From NCBI GenBank assembly GCA_029982205.1, contig JARRCM010000004.1, forward strand, positions 28,102-92,101: a stretch of 64,000 nucleotides of DNA. The letters run 5' to 3'. The notes below the pieces were generated by a model. It was not told the DNA's origin. It saw only the letters and a program-made list of their open reading frames with translations, and searched no databases. Position 1 is the first letter of the stretch. Every line of letters starts with the position of its first letter. Below, piece by piece: positions 44,243 through 54,622 of the stretch. A program made the translations under genes and the position numbers. The DNA is from Thermosediminibacterales bacterium. Its GTDB lineage: Bacteria; Bacillota; Thermosediminibacteria; Koleobacterales; JARRCM01.

Positions 44243-45361
44243 ATGAAGATTAAATGTAAAAAAGAAGATATTCTTTTTGGAATTCAAACAGTACAAAAAG
44301 CAGTGTCAACAAAAACAACTCTTCAAATATTAACAGGAATATTGATTAAAACCCTTGATGATAATCATATTCAATTAACAACAACTAACCTGGAATTAAC
44401 TATAGAAACTAAAGTTCAAGCTGAAATTACAGAACATGGGTCTGTAGTTATATCTTCTAGATTAATTTCAGAAATTGTTAGAAAACTACCAGAAGAAAAC
44501 GTGTTTATTAACTCAGATGAAAACAATGTAGTTTTTATAAACAGTGGAAAATCCGAGTTTAAACTCTCAGGAATGCCTTCAGAGGATTTTCCTGAAGTGC
44601 CTCAAATAGTGAATAAAGGATTTTTTAGTATATCCCAAAACCTTTTCAAAAACATGATAAGACAAACTGTTTTTGCTGTTTCAGAAGATGAAACTAAGCA
44701 GGTTTTAATGGGTGAATGCTTGCAAATAAAAAATAACAGTTTTAGATTAGTTGCGTTGGATGGATATAGAATAGCTTTAAGAGAAGGTGAAGGAATTAAT
44801 TCTGATAATGACGAATTTGTTAAAGAATTAATAATACCTGGAAAAACAATGAATGAGTTGATGAAAATTCTTTCTTCTTCAGATGAGGAAAATTTAAATA
44901 TTTCGTCAACTGATAATGAAATACTCTTTGATTTAGGTGATACAAGGGTAATTTCTCGTTTGATTGATGGCAAATATATAAACTATGAAAGTTTTATTCC
45001 AACTAATTTCAACACTTATGTAAGTGTTGAGAAAGACAGGATTATAAACTGTTTAGATAGGGCTTATATAATGGCTCGAGAAGGTAATGGCAATAATTTA
45101 ATTAAGCTTGATATAAAAGATAATTTAATGTATATAGTTTCTAATTCCGATATAGGAGGCGTAATAGAAGAACTGGAAATTGAAAAACAGGGGGAAGATA
45201 TTGAAATTGCGTTTAATTCAATTTATCTGCTTGAAGCTTTAAAATCCATTGATTCATTAGAAGTAGTCATAAAATTAATTAACAATGTTAGCCCATGTAT
45301 AATAGTTCCTTCTGACATGGAAAATCAGTTAAATTTAGTACTCCCTGTTAAACTTAGATAA
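44243..45361 (+). CDS. dnaN: DNA polymerase III beta subunit (sliding clamp)
   Basis: A 372-residue protein made of three similar clamp domains. The start MKIKCKKEDILFGIQTVQKAVSTKTT is the usual first strand and helix. The C terminus ends in LVLPVKLR, a normal clamp ending. The start at 44243 follows GGGGG by seven bases; the frame is open 57 bases further upstream without a ribosome site. The clamp tethers polymerases and repair proteins through its hydrophobic groove. It is between dnaA and recF, as expected. Confidence 0.97.
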   Translation: MKIKCKKEDILFGIQTVQKAVSTKTTLQILTGILIKTLDDNHIQLTTTNLELTIETKVQAEITEHGSVVISSRLISEIVRKLPEENVFINSDENNVVFINSGKSEFKLSGMPSEDFPEVPQIVNKGFFSISQNLFKNMIRQTVFAVSEDETKQVLMGECLQIKNNSFRLVALDGYRIALREGEGINSDNDEFVKELIIPGKTMNELMKILSSSDEENLNISSTDNEILFDLGDTRVISRLIDGKYINYESFIPTNFNTYVSVEKDRIINCLDRAYIMAREGNGNNLIKLDIKDNLMYIVSNSDIGGVIEELEIEKQGEDIEIAFNSIYLLEALKSIDSLEVVIKLINNVSPCIIVPSDMENQLNLVLPVKLR

Positions 45362-45387
45362 ACGTATTTTTTGAAGGAGTGTGCTTC

Positions 45388-46530
45388 TTGCGCCTAAACA
45401 ACATTGTTTTATATAACTTCAGAAATTATCACTACACAAATATTAAATTTGGTAAAGGTTTGAATGTTTTTATAGGTGATAATGCCCAGGGAAAAACAAA
45501 TTTAATTGAAGCTATATATTTACTTAGTTTTGGTCAATCATTTAAGTCTTTAAAAGACAGCCATCTTATAAGATTGAATTCTACAGATGCAAGAGTTAAA
45601 GCAGAAGTCGAAAAAAAGAGAGAAACCTTAGAAATTTCTTTAACTTTTTCAAAAAAACAGAAAAAGCAGTTTGAAATTAATAATATAGAAATAAAAAAGT
45701 TAAAAGACTTTATTGGCAATGTGAATGTAGTGCTTTTTTCTCCTGATGATTTAAAACTTGTAAAAGAAGGTCCATCTCATAGACGAAAATTTATAGATTC
45801 TGAAATTTCTCAGGTTAGCCCTAATTATAGAAACAAGCTCATGTGTTACCATAAAATTTTGTATCAGCGAAATACTTTATTAAAAGAATTACAAAAAAAA
45901 GGGCGTTTAATTGACAGTTTACAGATATGGAACCTCCAACTGGCAGACTATGGAGCTTATTTGATTTTAAAACGAAAAGAATTTATTAATAAGATGGTCA
46001 TGTTGAGCAGATTGATACACAGAAGAATTACTGACGGCTTAGAGGAACTGGATATTAAATATGACAGCTCTGTAGAGATCGGAAATTTAAATCAGCACAA
46101 AGACATTAAAAAAGTTTTTTTAGAGGATCTTAAAAAGAATTTTGAAGAAGAATATAAAAGGGGAACAACTATAATAGGCCCCCATAGAGATGATATAAAA
46201 ATTTTTATAAACGGAACAGATGTTAGAACTTACGGTTCTCAGGGTCAGCAAAGAACCGCTGCTCTTTCTCTTAAACTTGCAGAAATAGAACTAATCAAAT
46301 CTGAGGTAGGCGATTACCCGATCCTGCTTTTAGATGATGTGTTTTCAGAATTAGACGAAAAGCGGAGATACCATCTTTTGAGCTATGTTAAAAAAATTCA
46401 AACATTTTTAACCACAACACATTTAAGTGAATTAGCAGCAAATTTACTACCTGAAAATTCTGAGTTTTTTGTTATACAAAATGGTTCAATAAAGAGGTGT
46501 TTACATGGAACATTTAAAGTCGATTCTTAA
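45388..46530 (+). CDS. recF: DNA replication/repair protein RecF
   Basis: A 380-residue SMC-like ATPase that helps load RecA at gaps. The N terminus MRLNNIVLYNFRNYHYTNIKF precedes Walker A GDNAQGKT (30–37). The signature TYGSQGQQRTAALSLKLAE and Walker B ILLLDDVFSELD lie in the C-terminal third. I chose TTG 45388–45390, eight bases after AAGGAG; a GTG three codons earlier overlaps that ribosome site. The last 26 bases overlap the DUF721 gene. Confidence 0.95.
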   Translation: MRLNNIVLYNFRNYHYTNIKFGKGLNVFIGDNAQGKTNLIEAIYLLSFGQSFKSLKDSHLIRLNSTDARVKAEVEKKRETLEISLTFSKKQKKQFEINNIEIKKLKDFIGNVNVVLFSPDDLKLVKEGPSHRRKFIDSEISQVSPNYRNKLMCYHKILYQRNTLLKELQKKGRLIDSLQIWNLQLADYGAYLILKRKEFINKMVMLSRLIHRRITDGLEELDIKYDSSVEIGNLNQHKDIKKVFLEDLKKNFEEEYKRGTTIIGPHRDDIKIFINGTDVRTYGSQGQQRTAALSLKLAEIELIKSEVGDYPILLLDDVFSELDEKRRYHLLSYVKKIQTFLTTTHLSELAANLLPENSEFFVIQNGSIKRCLHGTFKVDS

Positions 46531-47017
46531 CAAAAGCCTCAAAAAAGTTAGGTTTAACAGTAAATACAGATTAAGCAGCCTATTAGTATCATGGGATGAT
46601 ATTATTGGCAAGAGGCTCTCAGAAAATACATGCCCTTCTTTCATAAGGGGAAAAACTTTGTTTATTAACGTTCCAAATTCCATGTGGGCACATAGTTTAA
46701 GCTTTATGAAGCTTGAATTAATTCAGAAAATAAATCGGTTTTATGGTGAAACAGTTATAAAGGATATAAAATTTCAATATGGAAGTATATATAATAATAA
46801 CAAAAAAATATCAATCGATAGTGATCCTTATAATACGAGAAATAATGTTATAACTGAACTGAATGAAAATGAAATCGAAAAAATTGATATGCTTTTAAAA
46901 GAAGTAAATATTGATAGTAAATTAAAGCACCGGTTAAAAAAACTAATGATTACACATTATATGTCAAAAAAAGCTCAAAAAACAGAATCTGATATCGATA
47001 AAAGCAAGTATATGTGA
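46505..47017 (+). CDS. DUF721/DciA-like protein
   Basis: A 170-residue protein. The first 95 residues form a DUF721/DciA domain: LVSWDDIIGKRLSENTCPSFIRGKTLFINVPNSMWAHSLSFMK shows the typical W…G…A pattern with a hydrophobic strand. The C-terminal half is charged and variable. DciA proteins load or manage the replicative helicase, and DUF721 genes follow recF in many Firmicutes. The gene overlaps recF by 26 bases, so they are co-expressed. Whether this one acts with DnaB is inferred from domain and place. Confidence 0.78.
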   Translation: MEHLKSILNKSLKKVRFNSKYRLSSLLVSWDDIIGKRLSENTCPSFIRGKTLFINVPNSMWAHSLSFMKLELIQKINRFYGETVIKDIKFQYGSIYNNNKKISIDSDPYNTRNNVITELNENEIEKIDMLLKEVNIDSKLKHRLKKLMITHYMSKKAQKTESDIDKSKYM

Positions 47018-47101
47018 TATAATTTATATTGATTATGGAAAAAATATGAAAGGCATCCATTTTAACAGGATATGCTATTTTACAAAACAGGGAGGATTAC
47101 A

Positions 47102-47353
47102 ATGTTTTTACATTTGGGCAAAGATGTAGTAATACCTATTAAAGAAGTTGTTGCTGTTATAGATATTAATACTGCAAAAACTTCAAAAGCTACAAAAGAG
47201 TTTCTTCAGATAGCACAAGAAGAAGGTTTTATAAATGACATTTCCGACGGTAACCCTAAATCATTTATAATTTCAAATCAAAAAATATATCTTTCAGCAA
47301 TTTCATCAGTAACCCTACAGCGTAGAGCAGGATTTATTCAAAAATTAAGCTGA
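47102..47353 (+). CDS. remB: Extracellular matrix regulator RemB-like (YaaB, DUF370)
   Basis: An 83-residue protein that begins MFLHLGKDVVIPIKEVVAVIDI and ends SAISSVTLQRRAG plus a short tail, the DUF370/YaaB pattern. In Bacillus RemB activates matrix and osmoprotection genes. It is placed between recF and gyrB exactly as yaaB is. The start at 47102 follows GGGAGG by six bases; earlier in-frame codons have no ribosome site. A terminator separates it from gyrB. Confidence 0.9.
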   Translation: MFLHLGKDVVIPIKEVVAVIDINTAKTSKATKEFLQIAQEEGFINDISDGNPKSFIISNQKIYLSAISSVTLQRRAGFIQKLS

Positions 47354-47384
47354 AAATAAGTTTTGTGTAAAAATGAAGTTTAAT

Positions 47385-47422
47385 AAAACCGTAGTGGAAA
47401 TATTTTGGCCATTACGGTTTTT
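47385..47422 (+). terminator. Terminator between remB and gyrB
   Basis: AAAACCGTAGTGG (47385–47397) pairs with CCATTACGGTTTT (47409–47421, one G·U) and is followed by T residues. It overlaps the -35 region of the gyrB promoter. Confidence 0.8.
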
Positions 47423-47434
47423 ATAGGTTATAAT
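47405..47434 (+). promoter_or_regulatory. Promoter of gyrB
   Basis: -35 TTGGCC (47405–47410), 18-base spacer and -10 TATAAT (47429–47434), with a GGAGGG ribosome site at 47452–47457. The -35 box lies in the right arm of the preceding terminator hairpin. Confidence 0.6.
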
Positions 47435-47448
47435 AGTTGTTAGTATAG

Positions 47449-49395
<1,947 letters not shown>

Positions 49396-49412
49396 TGATA
49401 AGTTCTAGTAGG

Positions 49413-49466
49413 CTCACCCTTAAGCTGATAAAGATGTAGTAGAAGGGTGAGTTTGTTTATTTTTTA
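49413..49466 (+). terminator. Terminator of gyrB
   Basis: CTCACCCTT (49413–49421) and AAGGGTGAG (49443–49451) make a 9-bp stem, followed by TTTGTTTATTTTTT. It lies directly between gyrB and the convergent small gene. Confidence 0.85.
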
Positions 49467-50012
49467 TTACCATGCCCTCCAGCGTTTTCCAAGATTGCTT
49501 ACTGCTATCTGCCCGTTGTAGTATTTAACCCATCTATTTGTTGAAATAAACACTCCGGTTTCTCTGCCATCTTTGATTTCGGGATAAACTCCACCTTCAG
49601 CTGCTATTACAACTCCGCAGATTGCTTCTGAAAGCTTAATTGAAAAGTCTTCATTTGTCATATTGCATCCGAACATTGTAAATTCAACATCTGAAGCCAA
49701 AATTATTCTGCCGGTTTTTATTGCTTGAGACAAATCGCTGATATAAGCTGCATGTTTTGTATCATGAGGACCAGGGGTATTATAAAATCCACTCCAGTTT
49801 GTCATAATTATCCCCCTGGGATAAGCATGACTGAATATTTTTACCTTTCTTATCATATAACCTTTAGATGAAAATAAAGCAAGCATATTTAAAAATTCAT
49901 TACCTGTAAAAGGTTTTATTACAGTAAATCCTGTTTTGGATGCTCTGTAATCAAACGCTGCTTCTGCACCATAGCCCTGGGCAGAAACAGCCAAATTGAT
50001 TGTTTTTTTCAT
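49467..50012 (-). CDS. Hypothetical protein, possible caspase-clan (His/Cys dyad) fold
   Basis: A soluble protein of 181 residues without signal peptide or membrane helix. I do not recognise a named family. A hydrophobic strand ending in FSHA (His 62) and followed by a Gly-rich turn, then a strand ending in FGCN (Cys 116), give the order strand–His–Gly…strand–Cys. This is seen in clan CD (caspase/gingipain/DUF4347-like) proteins, and the later VVIAAEGGVYPEI resembles the strand after the Cys in DUF4347. I suggest the fold only as a hypothesis. The start is ATG 50010–50012 after AGGTGGTGAG. It is convergent with gyrB and divergent from the transporter operon. Confidence 0.6.
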   Translation of the reverse strand: MKKTINLAVSAQGYGAEAAFDYRASKTGFTVIKPFTGNEFLNMLALFSSKGYMIRKVKIFSHAYPRGIIMTNWSGFYNTPGPHDTKHAAYISDLSQAIKTGRIILASDVEFTMFGCNMTNEDFSIKLSEAICGVVIAAEGGVYPEIKDGRETGVFISTNRWVKYYNGQIAVSNLGKRWRAW

Positions 50013-50181
50013 TGAACTCACCACCTTGGTTAATTATAAATATGACTGTTCAGCTAATTTGATATATTTTATGGCTATATCGCTTTTTTTGATATTAGTA
50101 TTAAGCATATTTTGTCAAAAAGAGCTGCTGAAAAGAAGTATACATAATTAACAATAATTATAGAATTAACAAATATTTTTT

Positions 50182-50210
50182 TTGTACAATTTGTCGAAGG
50201 ACAATATTTC
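50182..50210 (+). promoter_or_regulatory. Possible promoter/operator of the TTT operon
   Basis: TTGTAC (50182–50187), 17-base spacer, TATTTC (50205–50210). The spacer contains the inverted repeat TTGTC–GAAG–GACAA (50191–50204), a likely repressor or activator site. The 386-base gap 50013–50398 otherwise shows only AT-rich DNA and a 3-codon ATG–AAA–ATA–TAA frame at 50335–50346 behind a GGAGGG site. Confidence 0.4.
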
Positions 50211-50398
50211 ATAAGTATTGAAAAAAATAAATAATAAAAAAACAAAAACAGAGTATTGTATTCCAAAAAAGCTATTCAGGGATTCAAATTCATCATGAAA
50301 AAAAGGTTTTATAAAACTTAAAAAGGAGGGATTGATGAAAATATAAAAATTTATATTTAAATCTTTCTTATGAAAATCTAAAAAAGGGGGAAACAAAA

Positions 50399-51418
50399 AT
50401 GAAAAAAGTTATTTCTTTAGTGCTAGTTATGTGTTTGATTGCTTTGTTTGCTTTAACTGGGTGTAGCAGCAAAAATGCTGAAACACCAAAAGAGAATTCT
50501 CAGCAACCTTCCAAGGAAGAAAGCAAAGTAGAATTTCCCACAAAACCAATAACTGTTATAGTTTCATATGCTGCAGGAGGCGGAACTGATACTGGAGCTC
50601 GTATTCTTATGCCATATGTAGAAAAAGAATTAGGAGTTGAAATGGTTATAGCAAACAAACCTGGAGGCGGTGGTTGGGTAGGTTGGACTGAACTGCTTAA
50701 CGCTAAACCAGATGGATATACAATCGGTTATATAAATTCTCCGAATATATTTTCTGGCTACTTAAATCCTGCTTACAAACGGGACGCAACTATTGAAGAC
50801 TTTGCTCTAATAGCTAACCATGTTGTTGACTATGGTGCTATAGCTGTAAGAGCAGATGATAAAAGATTTGAGACTATTGATGATCTAATTGAATACGCTA
50901 AAAATCATGAGGTTACAACAACTTCAACTGGAGTAGGAAGCGATGATCACATTGCTTCACTGAAGTTAAATGATAAATTAGGTACAAAATTTGTTGCTGT
51001 GCATGGAAAAGGAGCTGCTTACGGAAAATCGGGAGTATTGGGTGGACATATTGATGCGTATTTTGCAAACGTTGGTGAGGTAACCGTTCCTGCTAAAAAT
51101 GGAGAAGTAAGGGTGCTTGCAGTTATGGCTCCTGAACGGTCCAAGTTTTTACCTGATGTTCCAACTTTAGAAGAAAAAGGTTATGGCAAAGTCTATTCTT
51201 GGTCAGCTCGAGGACTGGCAGCACCTAAAGGTGTTCCAGAGGATAGGTTGAATATAATTATAGACGCTTTTGAAAAAGCCATTAATAATAGCGAACAAGT
51301 TGAGAAGATGAATAAAATGGGATTAGATGTTAAGTTTATGAAAGGTGAAGAGTATTACAAATTCTTGAAAGATGATGAAGCTGGCATCATAGGAGTAAAA
51401 GATTTGTTAGGTTGGTAG
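50399..51418 (+). CDS. Tripartite tricarboxylate transporter substrate-binding lipoprotein (TctC/Bug family)
   Basis: A 339-residue extracytoplasmic binding protein. The signal ends in the lipobox LTGC (Cys 22), followed by a Ser/Lys/Glu-rich linker. The mature fold begins FPTKPITVIVSYAAGGGTDTGARI, the Bug-family ligand loop, and continues with VIANKPGGGGWVGWTEL and DGYTIGYINSPN. It presents a carboxylate to the TctA/TctB-type membrane pair encoded next. It opens the catabolic operon placed between gyrB and gyrA. A hairpin after its stop may give it higher mRNA levels than the permease genes. Confidence 0.9.
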   Translation: MKKVISLVLVMCLIALFALTGCSSKNAETPKENSQQPSKEESKVEFPTKPITVIVSYAAGGGTDTGARILMPYVEKELGVEMVIANKPGGGGWVGWTELLNAKPDGYTIGYINSPNIFSGYLNPAYKRDATIEDFALIANHVVDYGAIAVRADDKRFETIDDLIEYAKNHEVTTTSTGVGSDDHIASLKLNDKLGTKFVAVHGKGAAYGKSGVLGGHIDAYFANVGEVTVPAKNGEVRVLAVMAPERSKFLPDVPTLEEKGYGKVYSWSARGLAAPKGVPEDRLNIIIDAFEKAINNSEQVEKMNKMGLDVKFMKGEEYYKFLKDDEAGIIGVKDLLGW

Positions 51419-51462
51419 ATTTAAATTTGATTATAATTGAATAATCTTACATGATAATAAAA

Positions 51463-51485
51463 GGGCCACACCAAAAATGTGGCCC
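51463..51485 (+). promoter_or_regulatory. Intercistronic hairpin between tctC-like and tctB-like genes
   Basis: GGGCCACA and TGTGGCCC form a perfect 8-bp stem with a 7-base loop and no U-tract after it. Such stem-loops between binding-protein and membrane-protein genes protect the upstream mRNA from 3' decay, so the lipoprotein would be made in excess. Confidence 0.65.
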
Positions 51486-51514
51486 AAATCATGCTAATGA
51501 AAGGTGGTTGAATA

Positions 51515-51958
51515 ATGAAAAAAAAACTTAGTCACGATGTATACATCGGAATATTGATGATTATTTTTTCTGTTTTTATGTATTTGAAAACAGGTGATAT
51601 GCCTAAAGGAGCAGCGACTTTTCCAAAGTTAGTGTTAACAACCTTTGCGTTTTTTGGATTTTTGATATTTTTAGGAGGTATGAAAAAAACAAAAAATTTT
51701 AATACCAAGGAACAGAACATAAATTTATTTCAAAAAAATCCAATGAGTGTATTGTTGATTGTTGTTATATATGTATCTATGATAAATTTATTAGGTTTTT
51801 TTACTTCAACAAGTTTGTTTATTATAGCTTTAATGTTGTTTTTCCGGGAACGCAGAATAAAAACAATTGTTCTTACACTGTTAGGTGTTGATTTGTTTAT
51901 ATATTTACTGTTTGTTGTACAGCTAAATGTGTTTTTGCCCAGAGGATTGCTTTTTTAA
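51515..51958 (+). CDS. Tripartite tricarboxylate transporter small membrane subunit (TctB-like)
   Basis: A 147-residue membrane protein with four hydrophobic helices. The N terminus KLSHDVYIGILMIIFSVFMYLKTGDMPKGAATFPKLV matches TctB proteins, including the Pro-containing segment before helix 2. TctB is the small partner of TctA in secondary solute uptake and is poorly conserved. Its place between the binding protein and TctA genes secures the assignment. A GGTGG site precedes the ATG. Confidence 0.85.
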   Translation: MKKKLSHDVYIGILMIIFSVFMYLKTGDMPKGAATFPKLVLTTFAFFGFLIFLGGMKKTKNFNTKEQNINLFQKNPMSVLLIVVIYVSMINLLGFFTSTSLFIIALMLFFRERRIKTIVLTLLGVDLFIYLLFVVQLNVFLPRGLLF

Positions 51959-52002
51959 ACAGGGTAACAGGAATTTGATAGTTTCTTGAGAAAGGAGATG
52001 TA

Positions 52003-53508
52003 GTGTTAATGGATGTTTTTACTATAATTTTTGAAAAAATCCTTAATTTGCATACCCTGTTAGCTTTATTAATGGGAGTAGTTGGAGGGATGATAATAGG
52101 AGGCCTTCCCGGCTTGAGCGCTACTATGGGAGTTGCTTTATTAATTCCACTAACATTTGGTATGGATCCTGTTGCAGGATTAGTAATGTTAACTGCAATT
52201 TACACTGCTGCTGTGTATGGAGGTTCAATATCGGCTATTTTAGTTCATACCCCGGGCACTCCAGCTTCTGCAGCGACAGCTCTGGATGGTTATAAACTAA
52301 CTTTAAAGGGTGAAGGAATGAAAGCCCTTGGAGTTTCAACTGTTTCTTCGGTAATAGGAGGTTTTTTTAGTGGATTGGCTTTACTGGTTTTAGCACCTCC
52401 ATTATCACTGATATCGTTAAAATTTAATGCTCCAGAATATTTTCTTATAGCTATATTCGGTTTAACTATTATAGGAAGCCTAGTTACCGAGTCACTTATT
52501 AAAGGTTTAGCTGCTGGAGTTTTAGGGTTAATTGCCGGTCTTGTAGGGGTAGATATTTTAACTGGCTATCCCCGTTATACTTTTGGTCTATCAGTGTTGG
52601 AATCAGGTATTTCTTTAATACCTGCAATGATTGGATTGTTTTCTTTATCACAGGCTTTAATGCAAGCTGAAGAATTGGGCAGCACTAACAAAAAACAGGT
52701 TATTAATGAATTAAAGGGTCGAGTGCTTCCTAAATGGAAAGAGTTTAAAAGTATTATTCCAACAATAATCAGATCATCAATTATAGGAATATTTGTTGGG
52801 ATATTGCCAGGAGCAGGAGGAGACGTGGCTTCTTGGGTAAGCTTGAATGAAGCTAAACGGTTTTCGAAAAAACCAGAAAAGTTTGGAACAGGATGTATTG
52901 AGGGAATAGCTGCTCCAGAAGCTGCTAACAATGCGGTTACAGGAGGGGCTTTGATACCATTATTAACATTAGGCATTCCTGGTAGTTCAACTACAGCAGT
53001 TTTGCTTGGAGGGCTAATAATTCAAGGTTTAATTCCTGGGAGAGAACTGTTCACAACCTATGCTAATATTACTTATTCAGTAATAATCGGCTTTATACTG
53101 GCTAATATACTTATGGGAGTTTGTGGATTGTTGGGTGCCAGATATTTTGCTAAAGTTACTAAGGTATCAAAAGCCATACTTACTCCAATTATAATAGTTT
53201 TATGCGTGGTTGGTTCGTATGCTATACGCAACAATATTGTTGATGTTTATTTAATGGTTGTTTTCGGTGTGATAGGTTATTTTATGAGGAAGACTGGATT
53301 TCACCCCGCACCTGTTGTGCTTGCACTGATATTGGGGCCGATTGCTGAAAACGGTTTTAGGCAATCAATTATATTGTCTAGAGGAAATATGTTGTCATAT
53401 TTCTTTAGTAGACCTATTTGCATAATACTAATGATATTAATAGTTCTAGCGGTTTTATCACCAATATATATGAATAAATTTAAAAAGGCTAATATGCAAC
53501 AAGACTAA
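52003..53508 (+). CDS. Tripartite tricarboxylate transporter large permease (TctA-like)
   Basis: A 501-residue protein with 11–12 hydrophobic helices. GVVGGMIIGGLPGLSATMGVALLIPLTFGM near the start and YGGSISAILVHTPGTPASAATALDGY are the TctA signature, mirrored in the second half by GILPGAGGDVASWVSL and TLGIPGSSTTAVLLGGLIIQGL. It is the ion-coupled channel for a carboxylate brought by the binding lipoprotein. The GTG at 52003 is five bases after AAAGGAG; the ATG at 52009 is an equally possible start. Confidence 0.93.
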   Translation: MLMDVFTIIFEKILNLHTLLALLMGVVGGMIIGGLPGLSATMGVALLIPLTFGMDPVAGLVMLTAIYTAAVYGGSISAILVHTPGTPASAATALDGYKLTLKGEGMKALGVSTVSSVIGGFFSGLALLVLAPPLSLISLKFNAPEYFLIAIFGLTIIGSLVTESLIKGLAAGVLGLIAGLVGVDILTGYPRYTFGLSVLESGISLIPAMIGLFSLSQALMQAEELGSTNKKQVINELKGRVLPKWKEFKSIIPTIIRSSIIGIFVGILPGAGGDVASWVSLNEAKRFSKKPEKFGTGCIEGIAAPEAANNAVTGGALIPLLTLGIPGSSTTAVLLGGLIIQGLIPGRELFTTYANITYSVIIGFILANILMGVCGLLGARYFAKVTKVSKAILTPIIIVLCVVGSYAIRNNIVDVYLMVVFGVIGYFMRKTGFHPAPVVLALILGPIAENGFRQSIILSRGNMLSYFFSRPICIILMILIVLAVLSPIYMNKFKKANMQQD

Positions 53509-53531
53509 TTAGATATTAGGGAGGGTAAACA

Positions 53532-54491
53532 ATGTCTTCAAAGCTTATATACTTTAACAAAGTAACTCCAGCTTTAAAAAAAATTCTAGAATCAAATGAT
53601 TCACGAGGGATGCAGATTTTTTACTGGCATGAAATACCTGAGGGAGAACGAAAAAATGTTTTAAAAGAAGCCGATTACTTTTTGGTGGCAACTGAGAAAA
53701 TCACTAAAGAAATGCTGCAAAGTGCTCCAAAGCTTAAAATGGTACAAAAAACAGGTGTGGGAGTGGATAACATTGATATAAAAACTGCCAAGGAATTAGG
53801 TATTCCAGTTTGTAAAACTCCCGGTGCCAATGCAATTTCTGTGGCTGAGTTGACTATTGGAATGATTCTTAGCCTTTACAGGAAATTAAATTTGCTTGAT
53901 AAAGCTACGAAGAACGGTCAATGGCTTATGTGGGAACACAGGCTTACTTCATATGAGGTATATGGTAAAACTCATGGCTTTATTGGTTTTGGAAAAATAG
54001 GAAAGGAAACCGCAAAACGGTCAAAAGCTCTTGGGACAAAAATAATATATTATGACAAGATAAGAGCAGATGAAGAGTTTGAAAACTCATTGGATGCGAA
54101 ATATATGGAATTAGATGAGGTTTTAAAAAATGCAGATATTGTTAGCTTGCATGTTCCTTTGCTTCCCGAAACTGAAGGTCTAATCGGTAAAAGGGAATTA
54201 TCATTAATGAAACCCACTGCAATTTTAATAAATGTGTCAAGAGGAAAAATAGTAGATGAAAACGCATTGGCTGAAGCTTTGGCTAATAATGTTATTGCAG
54301 GAGCAGGAATAGATGCCTGGAGTTCAGAACCTGTAGAAAGGGATAACCCGTTATTAGCTTTTGATAATGTTGTTGCAACACCTCATATAGGAGCAGGCAC
54401 AAAAGATGCGTTAAATAGAGTTTTAAGCATGGCTTTTCAAAACATTGCATTGGTTGAGAAAGGCAAAACCCCTATGTATGTTGTTAATTAA
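53532..54491 (+). CDS. D-2-hydroxyacid dehydrogenase family protein (SerA-like)
   Basis: A 319-residue NAD-dependent dehydrogenase. The dinucleotide fold begins HGFIGFGKIGKETAKR (GxGxxG, about 148–163), with the acidic residue that favours NAD at the end of the next strand (IIYYDK). The catalytic triad is visible: Arg in NVSRGKIVDE, Glu in SSEPVERDNP and His in ATPHIGAGT. The enzyme interconverts a 2-hydroxy acid and its 2-oxo acid. The closest functional comparison in context is SlcC, the (S)-sulfolactate dehydrogenase beside a TTT transporter, but glycerate, malate-like or tartrate-like substrates are open. GGAGGG precedes the ATG; tctA is 23 bases upstream. Confidence 0.9.
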   Translation: MSSKLIYFNKVTPALKKILESNDSRGMQIFYWHEIPEGERKNVLKEADYFLVATEKITKEMLQSAPKLKMVQKTGVGVDNIDIKTAKELGIPVCKTPGANAISVAELTIGMILSLYRKLNLLDKATKNGQWLMWEHRLTSYEVYGKTHGFIGFGKIGKETAKRSKALGTKIIYYDKIRADEEFENSLDAKYMELDEVLKNADIVSLHVPLLPETEGLIGKRELSLMKPTAILINVSRGKIVDENALAEALANNVIAGAGIDAWSSEPVERDNPLLAFDNVVATPHIGAGTKDALNRVLSMAFQNIALVEKGKTPMYVVN

Positions 54492-54622
54492 ATAAATTAC
54501 ACGAAAAAACATTTGTCTTTTTAATTATTTTTGTTAACAATGCCAATTGATTAATATGGAATAAAAGATTAAATTAAAAGATGAAGGAAAAACCATGAGA
54601 TATCTAGAAGGAGGTGTTAATA

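Noticed and set aside
50335..50346. Three-codon leader frame ATG–AAA–ATA–TAA with a strong GGAGGG site upstream of the TTT lipoprotein gene
   Set aside because: Too short to support as a gene; it may be a chance match or relic. Noted only in the promoter entry.
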